From Hemicordylus capensis (lineage: Eukaryota > Chordata > Lepidosauria > Squamata > Cordylidae), in NCBI RefSeq assembly GCF_027244095.1, contig NC_069658.1, forward strand, positions 262,144,687-262,208,686: a DNA stretch of 64,000 nucleotides, written 5' to 3'. A program made the position numbers and the translations under genes. Below the pieces are notes generated by a model, which was not told the origin of the DNA, made no database searches, and worked only from the letters and a program-made list of their open reading frames with translations. How positions within the stretch are numbered: the first letter of the stretch is position 1; each line of letters starts with the position of its first letter. Shown here in pieces: positions 50,999 through 62,902 of this stretch.

Positions 50999-52073
50999 CA
51001 GGGGCGTATCTAGGGGTAGGGCAGGCAGAGCACGTGCCCCGGGCGCCACTTGAAGGGGGGCGACATTTTGTAAAATTTTTTTTTAATGGCTGCCAAAAAC
51101 AAAATGGCCACCGTGCATGCTCAAATGGCCTCTGTGAGGCTCTAGGTCATGCCAGGCTTTGCAGAGGCCATTTGAGTATGTGCGGTGGCCATTTTGTTTT
51201 CAGTCGCCTTTAAAAAAAAAAAAGATTATTTTTTAAAACGGCCACTGCACATGCTCAAATGGTCCCTGCGAGGCCCTAGAGGCCAGCGGGGTGAGGGGGA
51301 ATCTTTGCAAAAAAAACACCAAAAAACCCAGCCTTTAGGAAGCCCCCCAAAGGGGCTATGGGTAAAAATAATAAAAATAATAATTATAATATAATATAAG
51401 ACACTGTACACATATTCAGATTGGCACTATGTACAGAGAATCAGGGCTTGTGAATACTGAGCTGACGCTTAAGAGCTAGGATTGTATTCATTTGCTCTTA
51501 CTTTGCTTCTTGTGATCAGTGAGTTAAATGTGATGTCTTGCTAATATGGCTATTAATGGTGAGTTTATCTTTGAATCAGTGTAAAACCCTTAATATTAAG
51601 GCCCACTGGGAGTTTCTTGCTCTCTTTCTCTCATTTTAACTGTCTTTCTGAAAGACTAGAATATATTCCAAGCTATGACACAGTTTACTCTGCATATCCT
51701 TTAATTATTCACAGAGTATCTGGGAAAAGTCAAATTCTCCATTAATTTTTAAAACTTATGTAATAGTGATGCTACAATGCATAGTAGAGAATTAGACAGG
51801 CACTTCTGTTTAGTTTTCCAAGTACACCTCCACATAGTATTTGGGTATTTCATGAGCCCCCACATACTGAAATTTGTCGTTTTCCAGCATTTTTTGGTCT
51901 GGCTAAGTCCACTGCTAAATAGTTTTTGCAATATTAAAAGATTAACGAGCTTGACTTGTATTTTTCAGCTGCTATTATGGTAAAGTTATCTGAAAGATGG
52001 GTGTCAGATGCTTTGACAGGGGGCGCAATTTCAGTGTTTGCCCTAGGCGCTATTTTCCCTAGATACGCCTCTG
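50999..52073. mobile_element. 1075-bp non-autonomous hAT with exact target duplication
   Basis: Ends CAGGGGCGTATCTAGGGG and, in reverse complement, CAGAGGCGTATCTAGGG. Flanks TTGCCAGG at 50991-50998 and 52074-52081. No transposase. It sits in the R4 fragment whose two parts lie on either side, so the insertion is unambiguous. Confidence 0.9.
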
Positions 52074-52081
52074 TTGCCAGG

Positions 52082-52195
52082 TGTCATCCATTCACCAAGT
52101 TCTCCATTTTTGAGTATATCATTCAATTGCTTGGCTAATCTTTTATGTAAGCTGGTCAGATGTTTGAGCCAAAAGCCATGTACTTCATCCATTCC
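52082..52195 (-). mobile_element. R4-type LINE fragment, right part
   Basis: TGTTTGAGCCAAAAGCCATG parallels 54428-54450 of the longer R4 copy (TGTTTAAGCCAAAAGCCATG), so this is R4 coding-region DNA. Confidence 0.55.
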
Positions 52196-52509
52196 AATAA
52201 TAATCAATTTATTATTTCTTGTTTACATAGTCAGACAGGTGTTATTGACTGGTTTGTTTTATCCAGACATCGAGTCCTTCCCAAGGACCTGGGATGGCTG
52301 AATTGTATTGTCAATGTTGTTGCTGCTGTTATAGATATTGTCACAAAATATAGGCTGTTCCCAGTAAAGTTGCTTTTTAAAATTGGCTTATGGTGATTTC
52401 TGTGGCCCCTATGGTATTGAGGTGCTCTTCAAGGTCTTTTGGAACTGCACCCAGGGCGCCAATTACCACTGGGATTATTTGGGTCTTTTTCTGCTACAGC
52501 CTTTCAATT

Positions 52510-52863
52510 TCAATTTGTAGATCTTTGTATTTTGTGATTTTTTTCTATTTCTTTTTCTTCTATTCTGCTATCCCCTGGTATTGCTAAGTCGATTATTTTG
52601 ACTTGTTTTTCTTTCTTATCAACTACAGTTATATCTGGTGTATTGTGTGGCAGATGTTTGTCTGTTTGTAGTCGGAAGTCCCATAATATTTTTACATCTT
52701 CATTTTCTTCAACTTTTTCAGTTTTATGGTCCCACCAATGTTTGGCTACAGGTAGCTTGTATTTTTTGCAGATGTTCCAGTGTATCATCCCTGCTACCTT
52801 GTCATGCCTTTGTTTGTAGTCAGTCTGTGCGATCTTTTTACAACAGCTGATTAGGAGGTCCAC
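52510..52863 (-). pseudogene. R4 LINE ORF, restriction-like endonuclease segment
   Basis: A 117-residue frame with KLPVAKHWWDHKTEKV, KILWDFRLQTDKHLPHNTPD and ITVVDKKEKQVKIIDLAIPG then DSRIEEKE. This is the PD...D-x-K-type REL endonuclease end of R2/R4 LINEs. Just upstream the minus strand reads CHLCKEADEAVDLLISCC, the expected zinc-knuckle-like motif. Confidence 0.75.
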
Positions 52864-53428
52864 GGCTTCATCTGCTTCTTTACAAAGGTGGCACTTGCTG
52901 TTTGTTGTTGACTTTTCTACTTTTGCTCTTATTGCATTTGTTCTTAGTGCCTGTTCTTATGCAGCCAGTATTAAACCCTCTGTTTCTTTCTTCAAGTTGC
53001 CATTCTTAAGCCATTGCCAGGTCTTGGTGTTGTCTGATTTTCTACTTATATTGTGCAAATATTGACCATGCAGTGATTATTTCTCCATTTTTCTGCTAGG
53101 TTCTTGACTTGTTCTTTCTTGTAGGCCTGCTTTGTTTCATTGGTGTTGAATAGTTTCACGTTATTGACCATTTGAAGTGCATCTTCTTCACTGTCCTTGA
53201 TATATTCTTCAAGGCCTCTTTTCTCCTCCTCTACTGTTTGATGGACATGCAGCATTCCTCTTCCACCTGAGCTGCGAGGGAGGTATAGCCTATCTACATC
53301 ACTGCAGGGGTGCAGAGCATGATTGATGGTCATTATTTTCCTGGTCTTACGGTCTAGCGTCTCTAGCTCTGCCTGGGTCTGGTCTATTATTCCTGCAGTG
53401 TATCTGATAACAGGTATAGCCCAGGTGT

Positions 53429-54130
53429 TTATGGCTTGTATGGTGTTCCGCCATTGAGTTTGGACTTGAGGATTTTTCTAACTCTCCTGATGTATTCACT
53501 TCCAATTTTTCTTTTAACTTCAGTGTGTGCAATGTTATCAGCCTGGAGAATGCCCAAGTATTTGTAATGTTCTTTCTCTTCCAGATTCTTGATGTTGCTT
53601 CCATTGGGCAATTCTATTCCTTCTGTTTTTCTTATTTTTCCTCTGTTCATTATTAATGCAGCACACTTGTCTAGTCCAAACTCCATTGCTATATTGCTAC
53701 TGAATATACAGACAGTGTTTAGCAGTGATTCGATTTCTGACTGGGACTTTCCATACAACTTCAGATCATCCATGTACAGCAGATGGTTTATTTTACTTGA
53801 TGTTTCAGATGTTTGGTATCCCAGGCCTGTTTTGTTTAGTATTTGTGAAAGTGGGGTCATGGCGATTACAAACAACAGAGGGGATAGTAAGTCCCCTTGG
53901 AAAATGCCTCTTCTAATGCTAACCTGTCCAAGTGTCTCGCCATTGATTGTTAACTGTGTACTCCACATGCTCATTGCTTTTTTAATAAATATCTGAATGT
54001 TTTTGCTGACACCAGTTGTTTCTAAACATTTTAGTATCCATGTGTGAGGCAATGATTCAAAGGCTTTCTTGTAGTCAATCCATGCAATACTTAGATTTGT
54101 TTTTCTTCTCTTGCAGTTTTCTAAAATCAT
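53429..54130 (-). pseudogene. R4 LINE ORF, RT core segment
   Basis: A 233-residue frame with SIAWIDYKKAFESLPHTWI (first catalytic Asp), IRRGIFQGDLLSPLLFVIAM and HLLYMDDLKLYGKS (catalytic YMDD), then FGLDKCAALIMNRGK. The catalytic residues are intact, but the ORF is cut off from its neighbours on both sides by frame changes. Confidence 0.8.
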
Positions 54131-54145
54131 TTTGTCAATCAGCAG

Positions 54146-54895
54146 CTAGTCTTTTGTGCCTCTGGTGTTCGGGCAATTTCCTTTCTGTTCAACTGGAAGC
54201 TGTTTGTTAGTTAATAAGTGTTGCATCACTTCATCTGCTATTATTCCAGCTAATAATTTGAACATGGTTGGCAGGCAGGTTATCAGTCTATAATTACTTG
54301 GAACTGCACCTTTTGCTGGGTCTTTCATTATGAGATGAGTTTTCCCAGTTGTTAGCCATTGTTCAATATCACCTCCATGCAAAATGTGATTGAACTGTTT
54401 TGATAGTTGTTTATGAAGGCTTGTTAGGTGTTTAAGCCAAAAGCCATGCCGTTCATCGTCGCCTGGCGCAGTCCAATTTTTAATTTTCTTTGCTCTTTCA
54501 CTTATTAATTCTGGTGTTATTATTAGATCTTGCATTTGTTGGTTACATTTTTTGACCTCTTTCATCCAGCCTGCTTTTTTATTATAATCTATTGAATTGT
54601 CCCATAATTTCCCCCAGAATTGCACTGTTTCTTCTTTATTTGGTGTTTCTACATTTCTTGCAGTTTCTCCTTCTATGCTTTGGTAGAAACGTCTCTGATT
54701 CGACTGGAATTGGAGATTCTGCCTGTGTTGTGTAGTTCTGGCTTCGTATCTGCTAATCTTCTTTGACATTGCTGTTATTTGCTGCTTTATTATTTCCAGG
54801 ACTTCTCTAATTTTCCTTGAATCTAGGTGGTATTTTTGGATCAGATACTGTTTGGTGTTGTCATTCTTCAGCTTCTTGTCTTTCATATCTTTCAA
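54146..54895 (-). pseudogene. R4 LINE ORF, RT N-terminal segment
   Basis: A 249-residue frame with [50 protein letters not shown] and LITCLPTMFKLLAGIIAD, which are RT finger motifs of the R2/R4 type (APGxD and NYRxITCLP). It ends by frame loss next to the core segment. Confidence 0.75.
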
Positions 54896-55950
54896 TTTAC
54901 TAGCATCTGATCTAAGCCTGGAGATTTTATTTTCTAATCTAATCTTCCATTTAGGTGATGTACTATTTTATTTTTTTACAGGTCCATTGATCTTATATCC
55001 GAGATCTTGTGGTGTTGTTGTGGCTGCACTGTACATTAGTTGGTTTGTTTCTTGCAAATTCTTGGTTGTTATTTCTGCAAGTGCAGCATTGACATCTTTT
55101 AATGCCTGAGCAAGTGGTTTTTTGGCAAGTGTTTTTAGAGCTGGAAGTCGAACCCTGGTGGTTGTTTGGTTCATGTGCTCAGTTATTTTTTGCTTTAGTT
55201 CTTGTTGCTTTTCTGTTAAACGGCATTTGGGTTTTTGAGGTGAAGGCAAAGGAAAGGTTGCCTGGTTTTGATTTTAAAACAGTTTGGCAACAGTGGAATC
55301 CTCTGTTTCCAACACCTCCTCCACCTGCACCTGAGCAACTGCTTCAGTTGGTGGTAATTCTTCTTCCATATCTTGAGCCTGTGTTGCTCTTTGCAGTTCT
55401 TCCAGCTCAACTCCTGTGGATACTTTATTTCTTATTATGAATCTTCTCTGGTCTGCTAGCCTTTGTTCTGTTATTTCTGTATCTGGATGCTTCTCTTTCC
55501 AAATTTGGTACATTCTTTTTAAATAACCTCTTCTAGTTGGACTAGACTTGTAATAGCAGATCATTATTTCCTTGTTGGCATTTTTCGTATATATTTTTTC
55601 GGTTAAATGACGTTTCTTCCAGTAACCTTGCAGTCTCCAGCCCTGGTTGCTCAACTGAAGATCCTGTCCTGTTGCCCACTTGCCACCAGATGTCCAGGGA
55701 CTCCAGCACCTGGCGCGGTCCTTGTTGACCCGGGCGACGACCGATCCGGTATAGATTTATTAAAGTTACGTCTCACCATATTGTTGATGGGAGAGGCACT
55801 CTTTGTCTGGCTCCTCTGGTGAGACCTGTCCAGTATGGTTGGACCTCTGGCATAGCTCTCACCTTCCTCAGAGCACGCAAGCCCCACAACCACGCCAAGG
55901 TATTGCCTCACTGGAGGATAATTATTATTATTATTGTCGTTGTTGTTGTT

Positions 55951-57190
55951 GTTAATGTGCCAGGCTCTTCACGAAAGAAGAATTTTTTTAAAGGAAAAAA
56001 CCAGAAATGAATTATCAGAAGTTGACTCCAGGGCACAGGAAACAAGCCTACCCAGTGTGCTATCGCGTCAGCAGACACTTGGCAAAGCCACATTTCCATC
56101 TCATCTTGATCTGGTTTATGTCCGGGGTCTCTCCACACATCAGAACCATACCCTGCAGCATGATGGAGTATCCCCGGAAAATGTTTTAGGAAGTGCAACT
56201 ATGTTGGGACACAGATACTCCGGGTTAAGCTCCATTCGCAAATGTAAAATCTGAATAATTCTGCTTGCCATTTGCGTAGTACCTTGCTGTCTCAGTACAG
56301 AATTCAGGCTAAATCCCGCCCTCACTGAACGCACCCCAAGCCTCAGTGTGCAAAAGTGCTGTAAAAAACCACATGCGGAAAAACTCCAGATATAGCTGTG
56401 GCCGCACTGCCTGCACAGCTGCTTGTCCTTAAGAACGCTAGGGCTGCCTAAAAACAAGTGGTTGTGCAAACAGTGCTGCCACACAGCCACAGCAATTCCC
56501 CTTGTGGCTGATGGGAATAGCTGTGGTGGTGCTGCTCGCACAGCAGCCTCTCATTCTGAACCATGTCAGGCTTGTCTGCATGTATGCAGCAGCAGCCGGC
56601 CAGCACCAAGTATTCCAGTGCCAGAATGCTGCACATCATGTCAGCCACTTTTCCTCCAGTATGCTCTTCATGTCCGCTTCTCGTTCTTTCCACCCATTTA
56701 TACTGACGGCTTGAGGGCCAGCTAAGGGGTGTATACCTTGCTTTTCTCTCAGGTAGTTTACTTGGCAGGTTCCCCCCCTTCCTCCACTCCAGGACTTTGG
56801 AGAAAGTTTAGCTCTGTCTTCGCCGTCACTTCTATGAAACATCCTGTCTTGTCTCTTTTTCACACTCCAGCATGTCCAAGCAATGGAACTCTGTTGGGAT
56901 CTCTGCAGTTAAAAGGGCTGGATCGTCTAGATACTGGCACGCTTTGTTCTCATTAGTTATGAGATAAAATAAATGGGTTTTAATCTGGGACGGCTGGAGC
57001 AGGGCAGTAGCCTGTCTCTTGTCCCCAGGCAGGACAAGCTATGGCCCTTCCTCCTGGCCCCTACCCAGCACAATGATGATGGGCCTTTGGCAAGCCTGTG
57101 ATGTGTATTACTTCTTTGAAAATAGGCTCAGTGTTCTGTCCAATGGCCCATAATGGGCCCTGTGCTTGCAGTTGAAAACTCTTCCTTATT
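55951..57190. other. Intergenic DNA, no recognised gene
   Basis: After a short ATT/TTG microsatellite (about 55920-55954) the region has no family I recognise. GC-rich palindromic words occur around 56390-56560 (ACAGCTGC, CACAGCCACAG, CTGTGGTGG). Open frames lack protein pattern. Confidence 0.4.
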
Positions 57191-57195
57191 GTTGG

Positions 57196-57497
57196 AGAGG
57201 AGAGCTGGTCTTGTGGTAGCAGGCATGACTCATCTCCTTAGCTAAGCAGAGTCTACCCTGGTTGCAAATGAATGGGAGACTAGAAGTGTGAGCACTGTAA
57301 GATATTCCCCTCAGGGGATGGAGCCGCTCTGGGAAGAGCAAAAGGTTCCAAGTTCCCTCCCTGGCATCTACAAGATAGAGCTGAGAGAGATTCCTGCCTC
57401 TTACCTTGGAGAAGCTGCTGCCAGTCTGTGTAGACAATACTGAGTGAGATGGGCCAATGGTCTGACTCAGTAAAATGGCAGCTTCCTATGTTCCTGT
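57196..57497 (+). repeat. 5S-headed tRNA-type SINE, full copy
   Basis: Plus-strand reference copy in this window: GAGCTGGTCTTGTGGTAGC, TAGCTAAGCAGAGTCTACCC, AATGGGAGACTAGAAGTGTG, AAGGTTCCAAGTTCCCTCC, and a tail GCAGCTTCCTATGTTCC. Confidence 0.85.
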
Positions 57498-57819
57498 GAT
57501 GGGTATAGCTCGATCCTCTGAGAATGAGGTTAAAAACAATGACCAGATCCTCATCTCTCCTACTATGTCATTGTTTTGGCACAGAAGGGGTCCTTTCTTC
57601 ATGCAGGGATGGTATGTAGGCATTTTGCTGTGGCACAGCTAGGTCACTCCTAATCCCTGCTTATGGAGGAGGCTGGAAAGGAGCAGAAGATTCACTGTGC
57701 AGGGCAAGTGGATCCATTGCGTCATCTGCCCCTGCTTCCTCTTAAACCGAATAATTGAGGCTCCCATATGCCACAGCTGGAAGCAGGAAGTGAACCAGGT
57801 AGTGAACCAGTTCCCCTGC

Positions 57820-58080
57820 TAACTGAGCAAAGAGACCCCTTTTTAAAGTGGTGTGACTCTTTATTGAGCAGGGGGAGAGCAACTGGCCCTATCCAGCCCC
57901 AGCACAGCATCCTTCCAGTGGCTGCTGCTGGTGTCTAGCTTACATTTCTTTTTAGATGGTGAGCTCTTTGGGGACAGGGAGCCAGCCATCTTGGCTTATT
58001 TATTTATATTTCTCTATGTAAACTGCTTTGGGAACTTTGGCTGAAAAGCAATATATAAATATTCTTCATCATCGTCACCC
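57820..58080 (+). repeat. Dispersed repeat family A, copy 2
   Basis: CTAACTGAGCAAAGAGACCC, CCCAGCACAGCATCCTTCCA, GTGAGCTCTTTGGGGACAGG and AACTGCTTTGGGAACTTTGG repeat the order seen at 27178-27430, ending in an AT-rich tail. Confidence 0.6.
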
Positions 58081-58251
58081 TCGGGTAGGAGTCGCCAAGG
58101 TTCTGAGTCAGGCCACAAAATGACTCTGGTCAAGCAAGCCAAGCAACTCCCTACAAAGGAGGCAGGTAGGAACCAACCCCCTCGGAGGGTCAATCATGCT
58201 GGAGCTCCTCACAGCTCCTTTTCCCACCTGCAAAGAAACTGTTCCCTAGAT

Positions 58252-58531
58252 CAGGGCTGCCCAAATTTGGCCCTCCAGCTGTTGCTGGACTACAACTCGC
58301 ATCATTCCCAGCAACAGTGACCAATAGTCACGGACAGTGTTCCCTGTAACAGGGATTCCCAGATGTTGTTGACTACAACTCCCATAATCCCCAGCCAAAG
58401 GCCACTGCAGCTGGGGATGCTGGGAGATGTAGTCAGCAACATCTGGGAATCCCTGTTACAGGGAACACTGGCCAGGGATGATGGGAGTTGTAGTCCCACA
58501 ACAGTGGGAGAGCCGAAGTTGTGCAGCCCTG
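58252..58531. mobile_element. hAT-type miniature element with a second one nested
   Basis: Outer ends CAGGGCTGCCCAAATTTGG and GAAGTTGTGCAGCCCTG. The arms contain the ACTACAACTC motif. A second element (58335-58470) splits it. No clear outer target duplication. Confidence 0.75.
58335..58470. mobile_element. 136-bp miniature element, nested
   Basis: CAGTGTTCCCTGTAACAGGG at the left is matched in inverted form at the right (arms over 50 bp). The flanks GTCACGGA / GCCAGGGA agree at six of eight positions, consistent with a decayed 8-bp hAT duplication. Confidence 0.75.
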
Positions 58532-59082
58532 CCTGAGACCCTGCCACTACGACCCATCTACTCCCAATGCCCCTTTCTTACGTCTCTTCATTGGTCTGCA
58601 CCCAATAACTGGTTTAAAGAGGCTTTAGCTCATTTTATTCATGGAAAAAAATGTACATCTCATCTTCCCTCTCCTTATAGAGACACCCAAGGTAGCTTGT
58701 CTTTATTTTAAAACCACAGGAACCAAGCCAAGTTAAAACAGCAGCAGCCAAGACACGGTGGGGGTCAACAGAGAGAGGATAAACCAACTCCACCACGTCA
58801 CACGCTTGCTAGAGCCCATCCTGTGGCACTGTGCACATTAAGTGACTGATAACAATGAGCACAGTCAAGTGATGAGTCCAGGGCCAGGCTCCTCTCAAAC
58901 TCAGACCTGCGTCAAGCAACCCACTTCTCCTCCCCCTGCATACTTCACTGCTGCTGCTGCTCACACAATACCCACATTTCAAAGACAACAGACTTTGTTG
59001 TCTAGAATCACATTCCATGACATTTAGAAGTTCACACACAGAGTGGGATGAAATCCCCCCGAACTGAGAATTTGACAACTCT
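58532..59082. other. Intergenic DNA, no recognised feature
   Basis: No coding or repeat signal that I can support. Confidence 0.4.
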
Positions 59083-59310
59083 ATTGCAGAAGAGTGTGAT
59101 ATTCATGGCTGAAGACCCTGCAGGGAGTAACTTTTTGAACGCAAAGTACGTGCTCTACCACTGAGCTATGGTTCCCCTCTCTTCCCACCAAGAATTACAA
59201 TTGCAGTTACAACCAATAAACAAATCATTCAAGTCGCACGTCAAAGTAAATCAAACATGTTAAAATAGCAGGGGGCAATAAAAACATGAGAGCATGACCG
59301 TGAGAGATTA
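59083..59310 (-). repeat. Decayed tRNA-type SINE
   Basis: ACGTGCTCTACCACTGAGCT is a minus-strand tRNA-like A-box region. The following GGGGGCAATAAAAACATGA matches 50350-50720. Confidence 0.5.
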
Positions 59311-59569
59311 GAACCAGTTCAAATAACCTTTTGAAAGGCCTGGCGCTGTGAAAGGGCTTTGCTCAGGAACTTTGTGACTCTTCCTGGGGAGAGCATTCCA
59401 AAGATGGGGCTCCAGAATGGTCCTGCAAGGCAATCATCCGTGCTCTGAATTGTGCTCAGAGATATACTCCTGGCCACTGTGGTTTGTTTCAAACTGGCGT
59501 GATGTGTTCCTTTGAACCTCGTGTGATTTTCAGCGTTCCACCTGCTAGTTGGCTCTTGTCTTGCTAGAA

Positions 59570-59708
59570 CAGGCCTGCTCAACTTTGCCCCTCCCCCAGC
59601 TGTTTTTGGACTACAACTCCAATAATCACCAGCTACAGTGGCCAATAGCCAGGGATTATGGGAGTTGTAAGCCAACATCTGCAGGAGGGCCAAAGTGGAG
59701 CAGGCCTG
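59570..59708. mobile_element. 139-bp miniature hAT
   Basis: Ends CAGGCCTGCTCAACTTTG and CAAAGTGGAGCAGGCCTG with inner ACTACAACTCC. Flanks TGCTAGAA / CACTAGAA agree at six of eight positions. Confidence 0.75.
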
Positions 59709-60284
59709 CACTAGAAGAACCTGCTCCTTTTCATCACTGTTTTTGGGTGATGGGGAAGACAGGCAAGTTCTTCTCAGAATGCAAAGGCTGGCCAGTAGGT
59801 GGCGCTACTAAAATTGGGAAAGGCTGTTGCTCAGCATTTGTACATAGAGTAAAATCATGTTGGGAAGTAGCACAGAAGCCAGCAGCAGCATGTGTGTGGG
59901 GCATAAGATTGTGCTAGGAACCTGCACAACAACTTTGGCTCTCCCACACTTTATTGCTGTACAGAAGTGGACTAGCAGCTGTATGTTGTCATTTCTGAGG
60001 AGACTTCAGGAACAATAATCTAATCTGGAGGTTTCTAGGCATGGATAACTGTGGCTGCTGTCCCAGTAATTCACCCACCCTACTCCAGGAGGAGCTATCC
60101 TCCTGTGGTATGGGCTACAGATGCAAACAGCATCATTTTCAAGTCTTACTGGCGAAGGATGAAAAGGATGGTCATTTTGCTAATCAAACACTGCCACCTA
60201 CTGGACACCCAGCAGTGGTGTGGTGGTGCCTGACCCACTGAGGAGCCTGACGTTCAAATAGGGTTAGTCTTAAATCTGTAAATG
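59709..60284. other. Intergenic DNA, no recognised feature
   Basis: No supported gene or repeat. Confidence 0.4.
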
Positions 60285-60370
60285 CTGCAACTCTATGCAC
60301 ACTTATCTGGGAGTAAGTCTCATTAAATTAAGTGGGGCTTACTTCTGAGTAGGCATGCATAGCATTGCAC
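60285..60370. mobile_element. 86-bp palindromic miniature element
   Basis: TGCAACTCTATGCACACTTA at the left is matched in inverted form by GGCATGCATAGCATTGCA at the right, with CTGGGAGTAAG / CTTACTTCTGAG arms. Confidence 0.6.
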
Positions 60371-60385
60371 CACTGTAAGTGTATA

Positions 60386-60976
60386 ACAAGTTGTTCTAGT
60401 AAGAACTAATCAGCCTGCTTTCCTTTCACTGTCTACAACTGGACTAAATTTGGTTCAAATTGAGATCCACAAGTTAGATCTGTTGTACCTCAAATGTTCA
60501 TGCATCCGCCATCTTGAACTGGCATGGATGAGATCATCACAAACTATGCCATTGAGGTGTCCCTATGTGTCACTCACTGCAACTGTACCTAATTTGGTTT
60601 AAATTGGTTAGACACTCCACAAATAGGGCCGCTTGCCTCTCAGGACATTCACATGGTCGCCATCTTGGAGTGGATGACATCATCACACACACCACACCAT
60701 TTGGGCATCCCTATGTGTCCCTACAGCTGTAGCAAATTTGGCTCAAATTGGTTAAGCGGTTCACAAGTTATCCCACTTACGCCTCAAATGTTTACGCATC
60801 CGCCATCTTAGATTGAGGTGGATGACATAATCACAAACTACACCGTTGCAGTGTCCCTACAACTGTACCTGATTTGGTTCATATTGGTCCAGGTGTTGCC
60901 AAGTTGATGGTGGGGGAGGGGGAACACATGGATGGACACACACAGAAAGCAGGATGATCTCATAAGGCTGCTGGAA
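60386..60976 (-). repeat. 590-bp repeat family with ~146-bp inner units, copy 2
   Basis: Reverse-complement counterpart of 32988-33588 over its whole length, including the end TTGTTCTAGTAAGAACTAAT and several units with ATGACATCATC cores. Confidence 0.8.
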
Positions 60977-61782
60977 AGTTGAGCTGCCAATTCCATACTT
61001 CAGGCAGACTATGTCCTTTTTTTTTTTTTTTTTTAATGAGCTGAAAGCACCATTTGTACATGTATGCAATAAAAGGTTTGTCTAACAGCTGGTTTTTTTT
61101 TAAATCAGAACTGCTCTGGAGAGGAAAGGAGATTCTTGAGCTCACAGGTGCCCGCCAATCAGCACTGTGCACAACTGGCTTCTCCTGCAAACAAGTAGAA
61201 GCAGTTTTGCCAAGCTTGACCCTGGAGAATATCTGACTAAATGTAGCATGGTGAATGTGCTTCCAGAGCAACCCAAGGATGCAAGTAACATTTTGTCTGT
61301 AGGCACCTAAGCACACTCATTTAATACATCTATCCATACCCCATTTCTCCAAGTTGTTCAAGATGGCCATATGGTATTTATATAGTGCCATTAGCGTGCT
61401 TTGCGGGGTTTCCCCTCAAGGCTACCGTTTCCCAGACTGCCCTGTACTTTTTGACCCTCAAAGCAAATAGCAGCTTCTTACAGGGCAAGGTGAAGGGAGG
61501 TTCTATTTGGATTGGGGAAGTAGTGTGACAGGAGTTAAACATCCTCTCCAGAAGGAAAAGGCAGTCTGCACAGTCTGAGTCTATTGAATTTTAGGCCCAG
61601 TCTTCAAAACAGAGTGCATTCCTGGCAAGGGCAAGGCACGCAGCATATGTTCAGAGGCACTCTGCCTTGAATGTCAGAATTTTTCAAAAGAAAAGGTTGT
61701 AACTGGCAGCAATAGAGGGCAAAGGGAAAACAAGATGGCCTGGTGCTCCAAAAACAGGTTGATTCCAGGAAATGACTAAATT
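60977..61782. other. Intergenic DNA, no recognised feature
   Basis: A poly-T run at 61016-61034 is the only clear simple sequence. Confidence 0.4.
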
Positions 61783-61876
61783 CAGGAACATAGGAAGCTG
61801 CCCTATACTGAGTCAGACCATTGGTCTATCTAGCTCAGTATTGTCTTCACAGACTGGCAGCGGCTTCTCCAAGGTA
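61783..61876 (-). repeat. tRNA-type SINE tail fragment
   Basis: AACATAGGAAGCTGCCCTAT, CAGACCATTGGTCTATCTAG and GACTGGCAGCGGCTTCTCCA match the tail third of the SINE at 3975-4260. Confidence 0.75.
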
Positions 61877-62354
61877 TCTTCCATGTCCTTTGCCCTTTGT
61901 CAGGATTGCAAGCAAAAGATATTTTAACCAGTTGAAATAATAACTTTTAAAATCTACATTTGCCATTCACAAATTTCCATTTGATCTGATGGCAAAATGT
62001 CACATTCTTTAATACACCCAATCTTCAGTCTCAAAGTTCTTTTTAAACAAAACTCACCACCACCACTAGGGGGCTGCAAAGGGTAAAGCTGCCATGGGCT
62101 TTTTGCTTAAAGGAGAGGCAAATTGGGGAGAGAGGTGGTTCTTAGTCAGATGGACAAGATTTTCTCACACCTTGGCTCATCTGCTGAAGGGGAATCCAGG
62201 TCCAGTTACCGGAAGGCAGGAGCACAAAGGCAGACAGGAGGAGGAAGGATGGAACTGGAAGCAAATGAAGGCTACAAGTTCAATCCATTATTTCTAGCTG
62301 AAATGTCTGGAGATGCAGGACATACAAAAGATCTCTGATAAGTGTTATATTTAA
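61877..62354. other. Intergenic DNA, no recognised feature
   Basis: No supported gene or repeat. Confidence 0.4.
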
Positions 62355-62545
62355 AAACTATGTCTTTGATAACTGAACAAAGTGGTGGCTTTCTTATACT
62401 GATCAGGGGGAAACAACTCAGCTCAGCATCTCTAGCGCTGTTGCCGGTGTCGTGTGAACAGGGAACTGTTTCCCCCGACATTTTGCTATGTCAACCACTT
62501 TGAGAACTGCTTTGCTGAAAAATGGAATGTAAAAATATTTTTAAT
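62355..62545 (+). repeat. Dispersed repeat family A, copy 3 (decayed)
   Basis: ATAACTGAACAAAGTGGTGG, ACTTTGAGAACTGCTTTGCT and an AT-rich tail follow the order of 27178-27430 and 57820-58080. Confidence 0.5.
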
Positions 62546-62902
62546 AATAGAGAGATCTTTTGAAAGTCTGAGATAGCACAAAAGGGAAAAGAAGTATTGT
62601 TTATTTAAGCCTTTATTAAAAAGCATTACGTAGAGAGCAGAATAAATTACTGAGGGTGCAGCACTTGAGTGCTGAAACAGATTGTCATACAAGATTCTGA
62701 TAATTAATCATCTTTGCATAAATGCAGTTCTGATTAGTATGTGCCTAAACAATGAATCTGAGATTTGGCATTACTGTTCAACCAGAAGAGACACTTCCTG
62801 CTTTGGAATAATAGTCTGAACACAAACAGTGACTTTTAAAAAAAAAGTATTACCAAATGATTGTTTACTGCTAGTTATGTGATTGATAGGCATTGTAACA
62901 AA

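Larger units (their letters stand above)
52196..55950 (-). mobile_element. R4-clade LINE, long but broken
   Basis: A minus-strand non-LTR retrotransposon with RT and a restriction-like endonuclease instead of an APE. Order on the minus strand: a 5' part with acidic and Gln-rich text (55274-55654), the RT N-terminal part (54146-54895), RT core (53429-54130), a post-RT region (53046-53333: LYLPRSSGGRGMLHVHQ) and REL endonuclease (52510-52863), then a 3' UTR to about 52196. The frame is lost at several points between these pieces. R4 elements are known from Anolis and other squamates. Confidence 0.8.

Noticed and set aside
57220-57310. Possible 5S rRNA gene
   Set aside because: Only a part of 5S is recognisable and it continues into a tRNA-type SINE body; the same joint recurs in other copies.
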